Shown here: positions 25,329 to 35,334 of the stretch, one piece after another
How positions within the stretch are numbered: the stretch's first letter is position 1
Layout: each line of letters opens with the position of its first letter
Origin: Aplidium turbinatum
Taxonomy: Eukaryota; Chordata; Ascidiacea; Aplousobranchia; Polyclinidae
Length of the DNA stretch: 64,000 nucleotides
Reading direction: 5' to 3'
Assembly (NCBI GenBank): GCA_918807975.1
Contig: OU964918.1
Location: 46,174,477 to 46,238,476, forward strand
Program-made: the position numbers and the translations under genes
The notes under the pieces: generated by a model
What the model was told of the DNA's origin: nothing
The model's database searches: none
Seen by the model: the letters and a program-made list of their open reading frames with translations, nothing else

Positions 25329-25740
25329 GGTAGGCACTTTTACGTATTATACTGCCCGAAAAGGTAACCGCAACCATGCGTGACATACGACATCGCTGAT
25401 GTTGGTAGCGCTATCATGCGTGACATTACTCAACACGTGATTAACTGGTCGTCTTTATCGAAAGATTTTGATACAAAGAAATTTAACTGAATGCATCGCC
25501 TCAACCAACGTTGCCTAATGGTTAGGGCAGAGGAGTAGTAATTTCGATTGCATGGGTTCGATTCCCACCCTCTGCTAATACTATTTTTTTTTCAACTGAA
25601 CTGAGTGCAAGAAGAATCGTAGTGACTGCAAACAATGAAGTTTATGAGAAAAGTTGTGACTAAAACACCAGTAATGTCATATACGATACGCATGGTTGCG
25701 GTTACCTCTTCGGGCAGTGTAATACGTAAAAGTGCCTACC
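25329..25740. mobile_element. TIR element, 412 bp, 9-bp TSD, tRNA-like insert
   Basis: Long inverted repeats of about 50 bases start GGTAGGCACTTTTACGTATT on both ends. Perfect 9-bp duplications GTGTAGAAT flank it (25320-25328 and 25741-25749). Nine-base duplications are typical of Mutator-like (MULE) elements. No transposase is present. A tRNA-like unit lies at 25508-25578, between the repeats. A larger relative sits at 32985-34115. Confidence 0.88.
25508..25578 (+). other. tRNA-like Pol III unit inside the 412-bp TIR element
   Basis: An A-box-like TTGCCTAATGG is followed about 35 bases later by a perfect B box GGTTCGATTCC, then after 25 bases by a run of nine T that would stop RNA polymerase III. 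The 3' CCACCCTCTGC pairs with an upstream GCAGAGG (25527-25533), but the rest does not fold into a convincing cloverleaf and no anticodon is obvious. It is therefore tRNA-derived rather than a tRNA gene. Confidence 0.6.
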
Positions 25741-25914
25741 GTGTAGAATAGACCACAGGCTCAAATAATAAGCTAGGCTATTTAAGCTACCAGCTACAGC
25801 AAAATGACGTCGGACCTTTCTAAATATTCAAGAAAAACAAGCATTTTGTAGGCCTACCTACAATGAAACCTTTTATTAAAAACTATCCACTTTTCTTATT
25901 ATTTTGCCATATTG

Positions 25915-26425
25915 CCCTTATTTTTAATGACCAATTGCAGGCGATTTGGCATGGAGTTACTTAGTCTAAATTTTTAAAATATTTGCAGGTCATCTCCTGA
26001 CACCAAACTTTTTTGAGCTCCATCTTGAGTGTGTCCAGATTTGGTGTCTTATTTTTCTGCAATTTTCTTTTTTAGAAGGCTATTTGCCAGCAATGTTCGA
26101 TTGAGTTCAAACCTGGACTGTCACCAGGCCATGCAAGCACATCAATGCAATTTTCTTCAAGAAACTTCTTGATCTTTTTGGCTGTGTGGCATGGTGCACC
26201 ATCATGCATAAAAACCTCGCAGCCATAAATGTGGAAAAAGTTCAGCATGTGCTCCTCCAACACTTTCTGGTAAACACCAGCGTTTATTTTTTTGTTCTTC
26301 GGCAGGAAATACAGGCCTGCCCTTCCTCTTTCACTAGAAAACCTTCCCTACACCATGACCGAGTCTGGATGTTTGACGGTTGGAACTTGGAATGTTATAG
26401 CGAGGATCAAAGCGATTGGATGATC
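25915..26425 (-). mobile_element. Tc1-like transposase fragment
   Basis: On the minus strand the sequence reads SERGRAGLYFLPKN, VLEEHMLNFF, then MHDGAPCHTAKKIKKFLEEN and WPGDSPGLNSIEHCW. These are the central strand, the second catalytic Asp with its H-T-A-K motif, and the third catalytic acidic residue in N-S-I-E of the Tc1/mariner DDE domain. The N-terminal DNA-binding region and the terminal repeats were not found, and stops occur on both sides of the open segment (26072-26263), so this is a 3' fragment. Confidence 0.85.
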
Positions 26426-26454
26426 TAGAGCGCCTCACTGTGGTAGATTCCATC

Positions 26455-26656
26455 AGCCCGATAGCTCAGTTGGTTAGCGCGTGACTTCTGGAACGAAGAA
26501 GCTTCAAGATCAAGCGGCGCTGCTTCGACTCTCAGAGTGTGCGTTTGAGCGACGCACGTAAGGACTGCTCTATTCAACGGCATCTAATCCAGGCAGCGGC
26601 TCTCCATTCATCTAATTCTAATGGATGGAATAGTTCCCTGGCAATAAAGTTCAGTT
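26455..26656 (+). repeat. tRNA-headed SINE, sense copy
   Basis: The head CCCGATAGCTCAGTTGGTTA carries a clear A box; the B-box region is CTTCGACTCTCAG, one step from consensus. The body (GTGTGCGTTTGAGCGACGCA, CGGCATCTAATC, CTAATGGATGGAATAGTTCC) matches the minus-strand copies at 34864-35161 and 36906-37150. This copy ends GGCAATAAAGTTCAGTTCAG and lacks the extra core and tail of those copies. Confidence 0.78.
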
Positions 26657-27189
26657 CAGTTGTTTTTTATTTCTGACCATCATATCAAAAACAATACCGT
26701 ACACGTCAATATAGCAAAGGTCGAGAAAAAGGTAGAAGCGACAAAACGCGAACGTTAAAACGTGCTTGTGACCGAAGTAAGTTATTGAGTTGAGAAATTT
26801 GGCACGGTCGCAACACCTTTAGAAAATTTTAAGATATAAAAGGAAAATAAAAAAAAGAAACTGTTATAAAAAATAAAAAACATATATTTAAGCTATAGCT
26901 TTATTAGCCCAAATAGCTTTAGCTGATATATTTAAGATTTGTATATTATATGGACAGTTGCTATGAAGATCGGCCATGGTGCGTTATCAAGAGTGTTGAT
27001 GGTCGTGAGAGGAACACGTCTTGATGCGTTTAGCTCATAGCAAAGAAGAGCAAGGCAAGCAAAGAAAACCCCACAAAGAAATCCTACCACGGGCAAAGCC
27101 ATTTCAAGCGCAACGCACCAGGCCTTGCACGACTCACAAAATAGATACAACTTGGCGATACGAATCAATGACGAAAACAAATAAAACAA
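26657..27189 (-). CDS. duplicated membrane-protein-like segment, copy 2
   Basis: An 85-codon minus-strand frame (26932-27189) encodes a protein with two hydrophobic stretches: LFSSLIRIAKLYLF and ALPVVGFLCGVFFACLALLC, then YELNASRRVPLTTINTLDNA. Copy 1 at 24653-25105 shares DNA and protein similarity, with most conservation at PxVGFLCGxF and ELNxSR. The shared downstream block (about 26660-26760) reads VASTFF on the minus strand in both copies and could be a second exon. No family was recognised. The Tc1 fragment, a TIR element and a SINE lie between the two copies, so the duplication predates or accompanied those insertions. Confidence 0.35.
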
Positions 27190-27311
27190 ATTAGCAAAAA
27201 CAACATCATCATCTTGCGGAAATTCAATTTATACCCAGAGAAGTTATGTCTTGAAGATATCAAGAGTGCTTTGATATAAAGTTGCGTTGATAAAGCGATA
27301 ATTTTATACCC

Positions 27312-27394
27312 CAGTCAGCTAAACTCGTCACCTCCACACCGATCCAACGTTAGCAACGATGAATTAATGCAAAAATGATAGGCATCGCTAGCTG
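27312..27394. repeat. 83-bp MITE, family 1 copy (degraded)
   Basis: It starts CAGTCAGCTAAAC and ends GCTAGCTGG, with an internal GATCCAACGTT and AATTAATGCAAAAATG. The design follows the copies at 8561 and 21268, but the repeats are less perfect. Confidence 0.5.
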
Positions 27395-27534
27395 GGATGT
27401 ACTGTAGTAGTGGCATGTCACAGTGTATGAGAAATTTGGGTTACCATATGTTTTACACGTTAAACCATAATAGAAGTAAAAAAAAAAAATCGACATATTA
27501 CGTTAGAAAAAATAGATAAACAAACAGACAATAG

Positions 27535-27729
27535 GCCTACCATGACGATCCAGTCCAAGATATTGATATAAAACTACTGGTTGGAGCACATGGCCACCGC
27601 TTCACCGAAAGATGGCGATTGGTAAAAGAGGATGGAAAAACTTCTGCAGACTCTGTAGAACTTCTGTGGACAAAAAACACAAGAACCAGAAAGCCAGTAG
27701 GAGTATTTACAACCTTACTATTTTGCTAA
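27535..27729 (+). other. unassigned open segment, 64 codons
   Basis: From the stop at 27532 to TAA at 27727 the plus strand is open and reads like protein: DPVQDIDIKLLVGAHGHRF, TERWRLVKEDGKTSADSVEL, LWTKNTRTRKPVGVFTTLLF. There is no good start codon or acceptor, and I recognise no family. It could be the last exon of an unmodelled gene or part of a transposon. Confidence 0.25.
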
Positions 27730-27839
27730 TAAATCTACACACATTGGTCTATCAAATGCTGGGCAAAAAAAAATATTAGTATGTTTGGTGTATGTAATAC
27801 TTAGATAGGATTATTTCAAGGAAGATTTAGCTTGTTCAT

Positions 27840-29938
27840 TTTTGATTTAAAGCTTTTTACACTTTTTCATTCATTTCTTATAGTAGTTGGAAGCTTGTTC
27901 CAAACTGTTAGCCCCATGTACCGTATTGATTGTTTGCAAGTGTTAATTCTGCAATATATAGGAATATAAGGAGAGTTACTTCTTGTTGTTAAGCTACTTG
28001 ATTGTTTACACATAATTATATCATTGAATGATGTGGGAAGTAGCTTTTTTGAATATTTAAACATGAAAGTTGCAATCTCTGTATTTTTCATGTGATAAAT
28101 TGATTTTAAATTATTGAGTTCCATTACACCTTTTACGCTTTCTCTGCGGTCAATGTCAAATACAATACGAAGAAAGTTATTGCATGTACGTTGCAGCTTT
28201 TGCAATGTAGTTTTGTTTTCATGACACCATGTTGAGATACAATATAATATTTGACACTCAACTAGAGCAGTGCTCCGCAACCTTTATTTACTCACGGCAC
28301 ACTTAAAAATTCTTTAAAACTGTGCGGCACAATTCGGCCGACACATTTTCAAAATGTAAAAAAAAACTACGTATAATTTATTTTAATGAGATATTTACGC
28401 TTGTTTCAATGACTAATGAGCACAGTCGCTATAGCCTATGTTCGGCTCAATATTTGAAAGAACAACTTAAAGCTCAATATTTGAAAGAACAACTTAAAGT
28501 TCACCATCTATTTCTTGCAGGATCTTTTATCGTTTTTGATCAATATCAAAGTAGAAAAACTTTGTTCACACAAATAAGTGGTGCAAACTGGAGCAGAATT
28601 TTAATAGCAGCCTGCTTCTTCAGCAGAAATTTATTCTTCTTCAGTAGAAATCCAAAACTTAACAAATGCAACATCGCTGAATTTTAATCTCAAAGTTCTG
28701 TCATTTCGTAGTTCAAGAAAGCTTTCTCTAACAAGCAAAGTCAAGTCTTGCGTTGATATTTCAGCATTAGCCTCAAAAGGATTTTGGATCCAATCGTATT
28801 GTTCCGTGTTAATTGTGAAAAAATAATGCTCATATTTCTCATGTAACAAAGTTAAGTGATCTTTGGCCAAATCAAACACCAATTCTTTATTAATATTTAG
28901 GTTGCTTCTGGGAAACATTTTCAGCGATCCCCTTCTTAACTCGTTTTTCCGGAGTATATACTATTTTCTCTCTAAATCCTCTTGTCAGTATAGGGTACAT
29001 GTCAGTATGTTTTCACCTTTACCTTGCATTTTGATATTAAGTTCATTCAAGTGTTCAAATATGTCGGCCATGCATGCACGTTTGGCAACCCAAGGATTAT
29101 CTTCAAGATGTTCATGCAAATCATGGTTGTTCTGATTTACGGTAATAAGAATTGACTTATTTCATGCCTTAGCTCGAAAAGTCTTGCGAGATCTTTTCCC
29201 CGAGCAAGCCAATGCACAGAAGTGTAAAATAGCAGTGATTGGTGTTCTGATCCCATTTCTTCGTATAACAATAAAAAAATTCTTGAATTCAAAGCTCTTG
29301 CTTTAATAAAGTTAACAATTTGGATACAGTCGTTCATTGTTTCTGTCAGCTCCATAGGCAAATTTTTGATCATCAAGGCTTCCTTGTGTAAGCACTAAGC
29401 AGCAATGCGTAAGTTGATTGACTGGATTTTGACGTTTTATCCATGCAGCAGAACCTTTTCCTTCGCCCACCATTGCTGAAGCACCATCTGTGCAAACGTT
29501 GATGCAGTTATTCCAATGGATACCATGGGTTATGAAAACCTCGTTCGAAATGACCTAGCCTGGCTTCTAAAAACACACTAACCACGTTAACCAGCCTTTT
29601 TTAAAACTAGGGCAGCCTTCCCATTGCGAAAACTTCAATTGTGAGGCAAAAACATCATAAACGCACTGTGGGAGGTCTAGAGTTTGAGTTGTCTTGCAGT
29701 GGTAAAGCGCGAATTTTTAAAACATAAAAACTCCTTTCTTTTTAAAAAGTATGTGCTGATGATAGTTATCCCGCGGCACACCTAGCATCGCCTCGCGGCA
29801 CAGTGGTGTGCCGCGGCACACCGGTTGCGGAGCACTGAACTAGAGAATGGTTACTGCATTTGTTACCATCTGGCAGCACTATTTCAACTCAAACTTTGCA
29901 TTTTCCAGTTCCCTGCAAGGCTGTAGCAGGGATTAGAG
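27840..29938 (-). mobile_element. LINE reverse-transcriptase C-terminus, split by hAT elements
   Basis: On the minus strand 27867-28267 encodes SLVECQILYCISTWC, LQKLQRTCNNFLRIVF, FMFKYSKKLLP and LTVWNKLPTTIRNE. This is the thumb/C-terminal part of a LINE protein of the Jockey/CR1/L2 type (xYCIxxW, LQxxQxxxxRxI and WNxLP motifs). A hAT element (28268-29837) is inserted at this point; the LINE frame resumes at 29838 with LPDGNKCSNHSLVE until a second hAT at 29939. The 3' end is near 27840 and no tail is clear. Sequence beyond 31474 may also belong to it but no RT motif was recognised there. Confidence 0.8.
28268..29837 (-). mobile_element. ZBED-type hAT element, TSD AACTAGAG
   Basis: The ends CAGTGCTCCGCAACC and GGTTGCGGAGCACTG are perfect inverted repeats, followed by GCGGCACA-rich subterminal repeats. 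Perfect 8-bp duplications AACTAGAG lie at 28260-28267 and 29838-29845. Minus-strand transposase pieces: near 29500 NVCTDGASAMVG; 29137-29376 with MNDCIQIVNFIKARALNSRI and SVHWLARGKDLARLFELR; and 28631-28918 with FEANAEISTQDL...SFLELRND. These are ZBED5/SCAND3-like. Frame changes separate them, so it is a broken copy. A 27-bp tandem duplication (TCAATATTTGAAAGAACAAC) lies at about 28446-28499. Confidence 0.92.
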
Positions 29939-31473
29939 CAGTGGTTCCCAACCTGGGGTTTACGGACCCCTTGGGGGTCCGTGATTACCTTGATAAATTT
30001 TGGAAAAAAAAAATTGTTTTATATGCACGGATGGAGCACCAGCTATGCTCGAGAACAAATCCGGATTTGCTGCTTTAGTAAAAAACAAAGCTCCTCGCGT
30101 GGTTGTTACCCATTGCTTTCTTGCACAGGTAGGCCTACACCTTAGCAGCAAAAACTTTACTAGCAAGTCTCAAAGAAATTCTGACGAATTGTTTGAAAGT
30201 TGTTAATTTCATCAAAAGCAGCGCTGTAAACCACTGTACTTTTAAAGCCCTCTGTCAAGAAGTAGGGTCAGATTATGGAGTACTTTTACAGTATCATTTT
30301 GAGGTAGCCTACGTTGGTTATCTAGAGAATGTTTAAAACGACTGCAGCAGCTAAAAAATGAGGTATCAACTCTTTTGAAAGCAAAAGGAAGTCCCCTCTC
30401 AAAATTGCTCGAGAGTAAAAGTTTTCTATACGGCATGGCCTACTTAGCCGATATTTTCGGTCATATTAACAATGTTAATCGTGGCATTCAAGGACCAGGT
30501 GTGACCATAATTGATGCAGCTGAAAAACTGAAAGCGTGTTTAGCCAAGTTGCCGGTTTGGAAACGCAGATTGGAAGCAGGTAATTACGCTAAATTTCCAA
30601 TGTCAGAAGATCTTATCTTGATTGATGAAATTCAAAGAGAATGTACTTTTTTGATCTCTATGAGAGAAAAATTTTGCGCACACTTCAAACCCTGCAAATC
30701 TCATTTCAACGTTATTTTAATTTAGAACACCTGTCGAACGAAGTTGAAACATGGATTCGAAATCTGTTTCTTTTTGACTTGAACAACGTTAGCGGTGACG
30801 ATCTCAGTAAAGATGACCTCATTGATTTGAGATCAAAAGAGTTATTACGCATTGAGTTTCATTCAAAAACTGTGGAAGAATTTTGGTGCTCACAACTGCA
30901 AACCCATCCATTCTTGGCAAAGCAAGCAATTATTGTTTTGTTACCATCATAACAACTTTACCTTTGCGACACAGGATTCTCAGCTCTTGTTACAATAAAA
31001 ACAACATCGAAATCGCCTGGACAGTGGACGTTGAAGATGACATGGGTGTTGCATTGTCAAAAACTCAACTGCAGTTCAGTCGTTTAGTTCAGGAAAGGCA
31101 ACAACAACCATCTCATTAAATTTGCTTACGTTGAAAAAAGTTTCGGCATGGCACTTTGGTGTCACCTTAATATTCAAATACTGCTGACATTTCTTGAACA
31201 ATCCATTCATTTTCTTATTTGAGCAACTGTTTAACCTGATATTTGCCACAGGAGTCACAGCGGCAATGCGATATGCCACCGTACAGTAGTTCAGTAGCAT
31301 AATTATTACAATAGTCAATAGTACTGTGATTGAACTGACTGGTGTGGAAATAAATTTCTTTGCAATAGTCAATAGTATGTCAATTGAGTTTCAGGCAAAA
31401 TTTAGGTAGGGGTCCGCAGAATTAGTAATTTGTCTAAAGGGGTCTGTGACAACAAAAAGGTTGGGAACCACTG
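29939..31473 (+). mobile_element. ZBED-type hAT element, TSD GATTAGAG
   Basis: The ends are CAGTGGTTCCCAACCT and GGTTGGGAACCACTG; perfect 8-bp duplications GATTAGAG lie at 29931-29938 and 31474-31481. Plus-strand transposase pieces in order: CTDGAPAMLENKSGFAALVK (about 30020), LLESKSFLYGMAYLADIFG...GVTIIDAAEKLKACLAKLPV (30375-30725), then LSNEVETWIRNLFLFDLNNV and EFWCSQL (30720-30900). They belong to the ZBED5/FAM200/SCAND3-like group. Stops and frame changes interrupt them. The element interrupts the LINE that also holds 28268-29837. Confidence 0.92.
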
Positions 31474-32536
31474 GATTAGAGTGTTGGTTCATTGGAAAGA
31501 TACCTAGGTACGGTATTCTGAATGTTTGTTGTGCAAGCATTGTGAAAAGTATAGGCCCGGTGGTGAGAAAATAATAAAAATAAATACTTCAGTCGTTAAG
31601 CAACGTCTACTTGCAAGTCTTCCTTAAGCAAAACATGCAGTATAGATAACCTCACCACTTCCACCATGTCAACTTAAAAAATGCTTGTAAATACTTGAAA
31701 AATACTACTTTTATAGCTGAATAGTGAACATATGAGCTTTATTTCTGCTATTTAAAGTCAATGTCTATCTTTGCTTTTTAATGTTCCCTATAGAATAAGG
31801 TGCATGTAAACACGGAGTGTTAATACAGAAAAAGGGTGAGCTCTGGTACGTACAATTTTCCACCCTGGTATAAAATATCATGACATCATAGACAGGACTC
31901 GACCAAACATATAGGATGAAGCTACTTTACCTTTGCTTTACTGTTCACACACTTCAACCCATGTGTCTTGGTCGATTCCTGTTTATGATATCATGGTATT
32001 TTTTTACCGGGGCGGAGATTTGAAGACCAGTTCCAGAAAAAGAATTCAGAGTTTATGGTTATCATATGATAGTCACCTGAGCAAGAAGTTGCTTTTTTTA
32101 TTTTGCCGAATTGAGCTGCTTTTTATGAATTCATTTCATTACTTTAAAGAAGAAACAAAAACATTAATTTTAAGAAGCTACGATGTATCATAAGCCTTAC
32201 GTTATCGTATGTTATGAAAATTCTCTTGTTCACATGCAATTACTGTGAAAAACTTTACATAGAAATTTGACTATTTTTTATAATTTTGTGGTTATGTTAT
32301 CTCTGATGTACTGTATCCTATTTACTTTAATTGGTATGTATTTTTCTGTTATATTTCTTGTGTAAATGGTAGCTTAGTCGATTAAATGTCCAACTTTGTA
32401 CACAAAAAATGTAAGATCAAGCAGGGGTGTTTCAGATCTAAGGGTTAGCACTTGAGCAATGTATTTTCAGTTTTTTATTCACTGGCATGTAGTGAACAGA
32501 ATATTTTACAGACAACAACACTTCATGACAATCAGA

Positions 32537-32612
32537 AACTTCACACTGTCAGCCTGAGTTACCAGGCCTGTGTTAGTGGTTCAAAGCCTCTACAAGGATG
32601 CGAAACTTTGAG
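32537..32612 (+). repeat. SINE core fragment
   Basis: This segment (AAACTTCACACTGTCAGCC, CAGGCCTGTGTTAGTGGTTC, AAAGCCTCTACAAGGATGCG) matches the core of the longer SINE copies at 34864-35161 and 36906-37150, in the opposite orientation to those two. The tRNA head is absent. Confidence 0.65.
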
Positions 32613-33539
32613 GTATAAGCTTTCATAGCTCCTATCAGAGGTTTTCTTAGACTGAAGATTAAGATTACAAACTAAACAAACTAATCTTGTATGCTGAAGT
32701 CCTATGGATGAAATCTTAAAACGCAAACACAACAGTTGATCTATGTAAGGTGACACAGAAAGCGAGAAGTTATGAAGCAGCTTTTCTTGTTGAAAAGTGG
32801 GTAAAAGAAAAAAGAAGCAACTTCTTACTCAAGTAATTATATACATGATTACATGCTATAGCTACTGTGTAATAACCGTATTTCTAATGACAAAGTCATC
32901 ATTACTGTAGGATGGTACGGTTGTTTGTAATCGCCATGTTTGTAAATGCCTAGTACACCATGGTTGTCTCACTATCAATATAAGGGTAGGCACTTTAACA
33001 AGCAGATTTCTAACAAACCACGAACCAATCAGACGCTACGCTGTTCATGACGTTGTAACATGTACCATGTTTTTAACTAACAAAATTATATTTTAACATT
33101 TAACTGAAATTTATAATTATTGCAAAATGCATTTCAACGCTGCAAATTCAAAACCTAAGTTCCCATGAAACTTAGGTCACGCTTCCTGTTAACAAACGCC
33201 ACTCACACAGAATCTAACTCAACACATCTGTATTTCTAATGCGACATAACTATGTAGCCTGTATTGCTTTTTCCTTGATTCTTTCGATAGCTATTATTGA
33301 TGAAAAGGCTCTACCGGTATATTATGAAGTAAGCGGGGAATTGAAAAAGACAGACATTCGAAAATAGACTTGCAAAGCGAATGGACTGAACTTTAGAACG
33401 AGAAGGTTAAATTCACGACGGGAGAATGTCACTCATCCGACATCCGTCTCAATAAACTATAGATTAGTTAGCCATTTTCTCAATTCCCCGAATAATAAAA
33501 TTTGTAACACTGATTAATAACAAAAAAATGTTTAATCCT

Positions 33540-33755
33540 ATTTAATTCGTTTGCTTTTTTGTAGGAAGTCATACACCTAGACTAGACAGACCGAGAGCCT
33601 AAATTATCCCTTTTTTAATTAGAGATAGAGTCTCTAATATCCTTTTAGTGCATAAGAATAGGCAAAACCCTACGCTGGGGAATAAAGTTAGGCAAATCCC
33701 TACACTAAGAGCATCTAGAAAGGTAAAAACCCTACACTGGGGGCTCGTCCGGGAT
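33540..33755 (+). mobile_element. fossil LTR-retroelement leader with tRNA-Pro primer site
   Basis: At 33738-33755 an 18-base segment (starting TGGGGGCTCG) is identical to the tRNA-Pro primer-binding site known from murine leukaemia virus. The sequence before it has an AATAAA (33680) and CCCTACAC repeats that would suit the R-U5 end of an LTR. Only this leader piece is seen; no gag, pol or env was recognised nearby. It lies inside the TIR element at 32985-34115. Family and age cannot be fixed; the left boundary is approximate. Confidence 0.5.
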
Positions 33756-33888
33756 AACCAGAGTCTCTTAATAACCAAAAGTCTACACTAAAAACACAGT
33801 CAATAAAAACACATCAAGGTTGCGTTTAGAAAGAACAAAGGAAAAACGCAAATTCTAGCTAAATTAAGTCATCGCTTTGCCATCTGTT

Positions 33889-33963
33889 GGCTTGGCGCAG
33901 AGGGTTAGGGCAGTGATAGGCTGGTCATTGAATTGACGTGGGTTTGATTCCCACTACGGCTAT
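33889..33963 (+). other. tRNA-like Pol III unit inside the 1131-bp TIR element
   Basis: An A box TTGGCGCAGAGG with GTTAGGG after it is followed by a B box GGTTTGATTCC (one change from consensus), then a T run (ATCTTTTTTC) some 20 bases later. The layout is the same as at 25508-25578. The cloverleaf is poor, so this is tRNA-derived rather than a tRNA gene. Confidence 0.6.
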
Positions 33964-34863
33964 AGATCTTTTTTCTTCTGTCATTACCACACAAAGTTCA
34001 AAGTAATAGTTAATCCTCTGGCTGAATGCTGGAATGGTCACAATTGGACAGACAAAAACGTAGCATCTGATTGGTTCGTGGTTGGATTGGATATCTGCAT
34101 GTTAAAGTGCCTACCCAATATAAGAGCTGCATGTAAGTGGGTTCCTCCAAAAACTTGTCACTCATCAGTATAATTTTGAGTAAAAGTGTTAGTTATTTTA
34201 AGTTGGTTCGAAACCAAAGAAATGTATGATTTTATAACTCGCAACTGCTAAACATTTCCTGCAACTAGGAAATATAACTAGCCAAGTTCAACAGGCAGTA
34301 ACCACGAAGAACTGGCGGCATAGTCAGGCTTTGACAGATATTGTCGCCATTTTTAAAAACTGCAGTCCTTTGCATGGGTTGTCAGACCAATACTCTACAA
34401 AAGTAATCTGATTAGAGCTAGCAACGATGACAATAAGTATTTAGAGGTACCAATGTAAGTTATGTGGTTTGTTTTTGATTCGTTAAAGTGCCCAAATGAA
34501 GTGCCACGTCGGGGTTTGTGCAAAGCTTTCTAAAACCTCAATTCGACACAGTTCAAAAGCTTGATTCAAATTTGAGCTCATTCGATAACTGTGTTTTTTG
34601 CTGCTTTTAGCTTGACCCCACAGCTGGACAAGCTTTTCTTCATTGGGTAAAAATATGGTTCTTATTGTGCACTAAACAATTTGTTGCTTGTAATCTATTG
34701 CATTGAACTGTCGTTTAACCAACTGTCTGGTTATGTTTTTTTTCTGCATTGCACAATTTGAGGACCAAACTCAAGGGTGCGACTGATATTGATAAAATTC
34801 ATTATATTAACTTATCCATTTGATTTTTTTTTATTTGAAGTTTGAATTTTTTTTTGATTGAAT

Positions 34864-35161
34864 CTTTGTACTCGGACTGGGAAAGCTTCTTGCAGAGCTT
34901 AATCCTGGCAGTTTCGCATACTTGTAGAGGCTTTGAATCACGGACACAGGCCCAGTCACCGAGATTGACAGAGTGAAGTTTCCGATTGCTGAAGTCTTGT
35001 TGCCGGGGAATTATTCCATCCGTTAAATGTCGCTTATTGGAGAGCGGTCCTTTACATTGCGTCGCTCAAGCGCACACCCCGAGAGTCGAACTAGCGCCGC
35101 TTGATCTTGAAGCTTTTTTGTTTAAGAAGTTACCCGCTAACCAGCTGAGTTATCGGGGCAA
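34864..35161 (-). repeat. tRNA-headed SINE, longest copy
   Basis: On the minus strand it starts TGCCCCGATAACTCAGCTGG (A box) and has the B box AGTTCGACTCTCG. Then come a shared body, a core (GGGCCTGTGTCCGTGATTCA, AAAGCCTCTACAAG) and a tail (GCCAGGATTAAGCTCTGCAA, CCGAGTACAAAGATTCAATC). It ends 174 bases before the ATG of the NKAPD1 homologue, so it forms part of that gene's upstream region. Confidence 0.8.
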
Positions 35162-35334
35162 AGATATATTTTTATGAAACCCAAATGTATTCAACCAGTA
35201 GTTGGCGACCAAGCAGTGTTGCTGATACAAAACAAAAAGGGATATCAATATCATGTTGTAAAAGGGATAAAAACCACCATGTTATTTTTCAAATTTATTA
35301 TTTCAGTCAGTGTATAGTTTTGAAGGAATTCACA

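Larger units (their letters stand above)
32985..34115. mobile_element. TIR element, 1131 bp, 9-bp TSD, composite
   Basis: Inverted repeats of about 60 bases begin GGTAGGCACTTTAACA on both ends and include CCACGAACCAATCAGA. Perfect 9-bp duplications CAATATAAG flank it (32976-32984 and 34116-34124). It shares the terminal GGTAGGCACTTT and a tRNA-like unit near its right end with the 412-bp element at 25329. It also contains a fossil LTR leader (about 33540-33755). No transposase was recognised. The 9-bp duplication suggests a MULE-like mobiliser. Confidence 0.88.

Noticed and set aside
25508-25578. True tRNA gene
   Set aside because: A and B boxes and a terminator are present, but no good cloverleaf or anticodon stem forms, and the unit lies inside a transposon.
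26455-26530. True tRNA gene at the SINE head
   Set aside because: The anticodon arm is expanded and the sequence continues into a SINE body shared with other copies.
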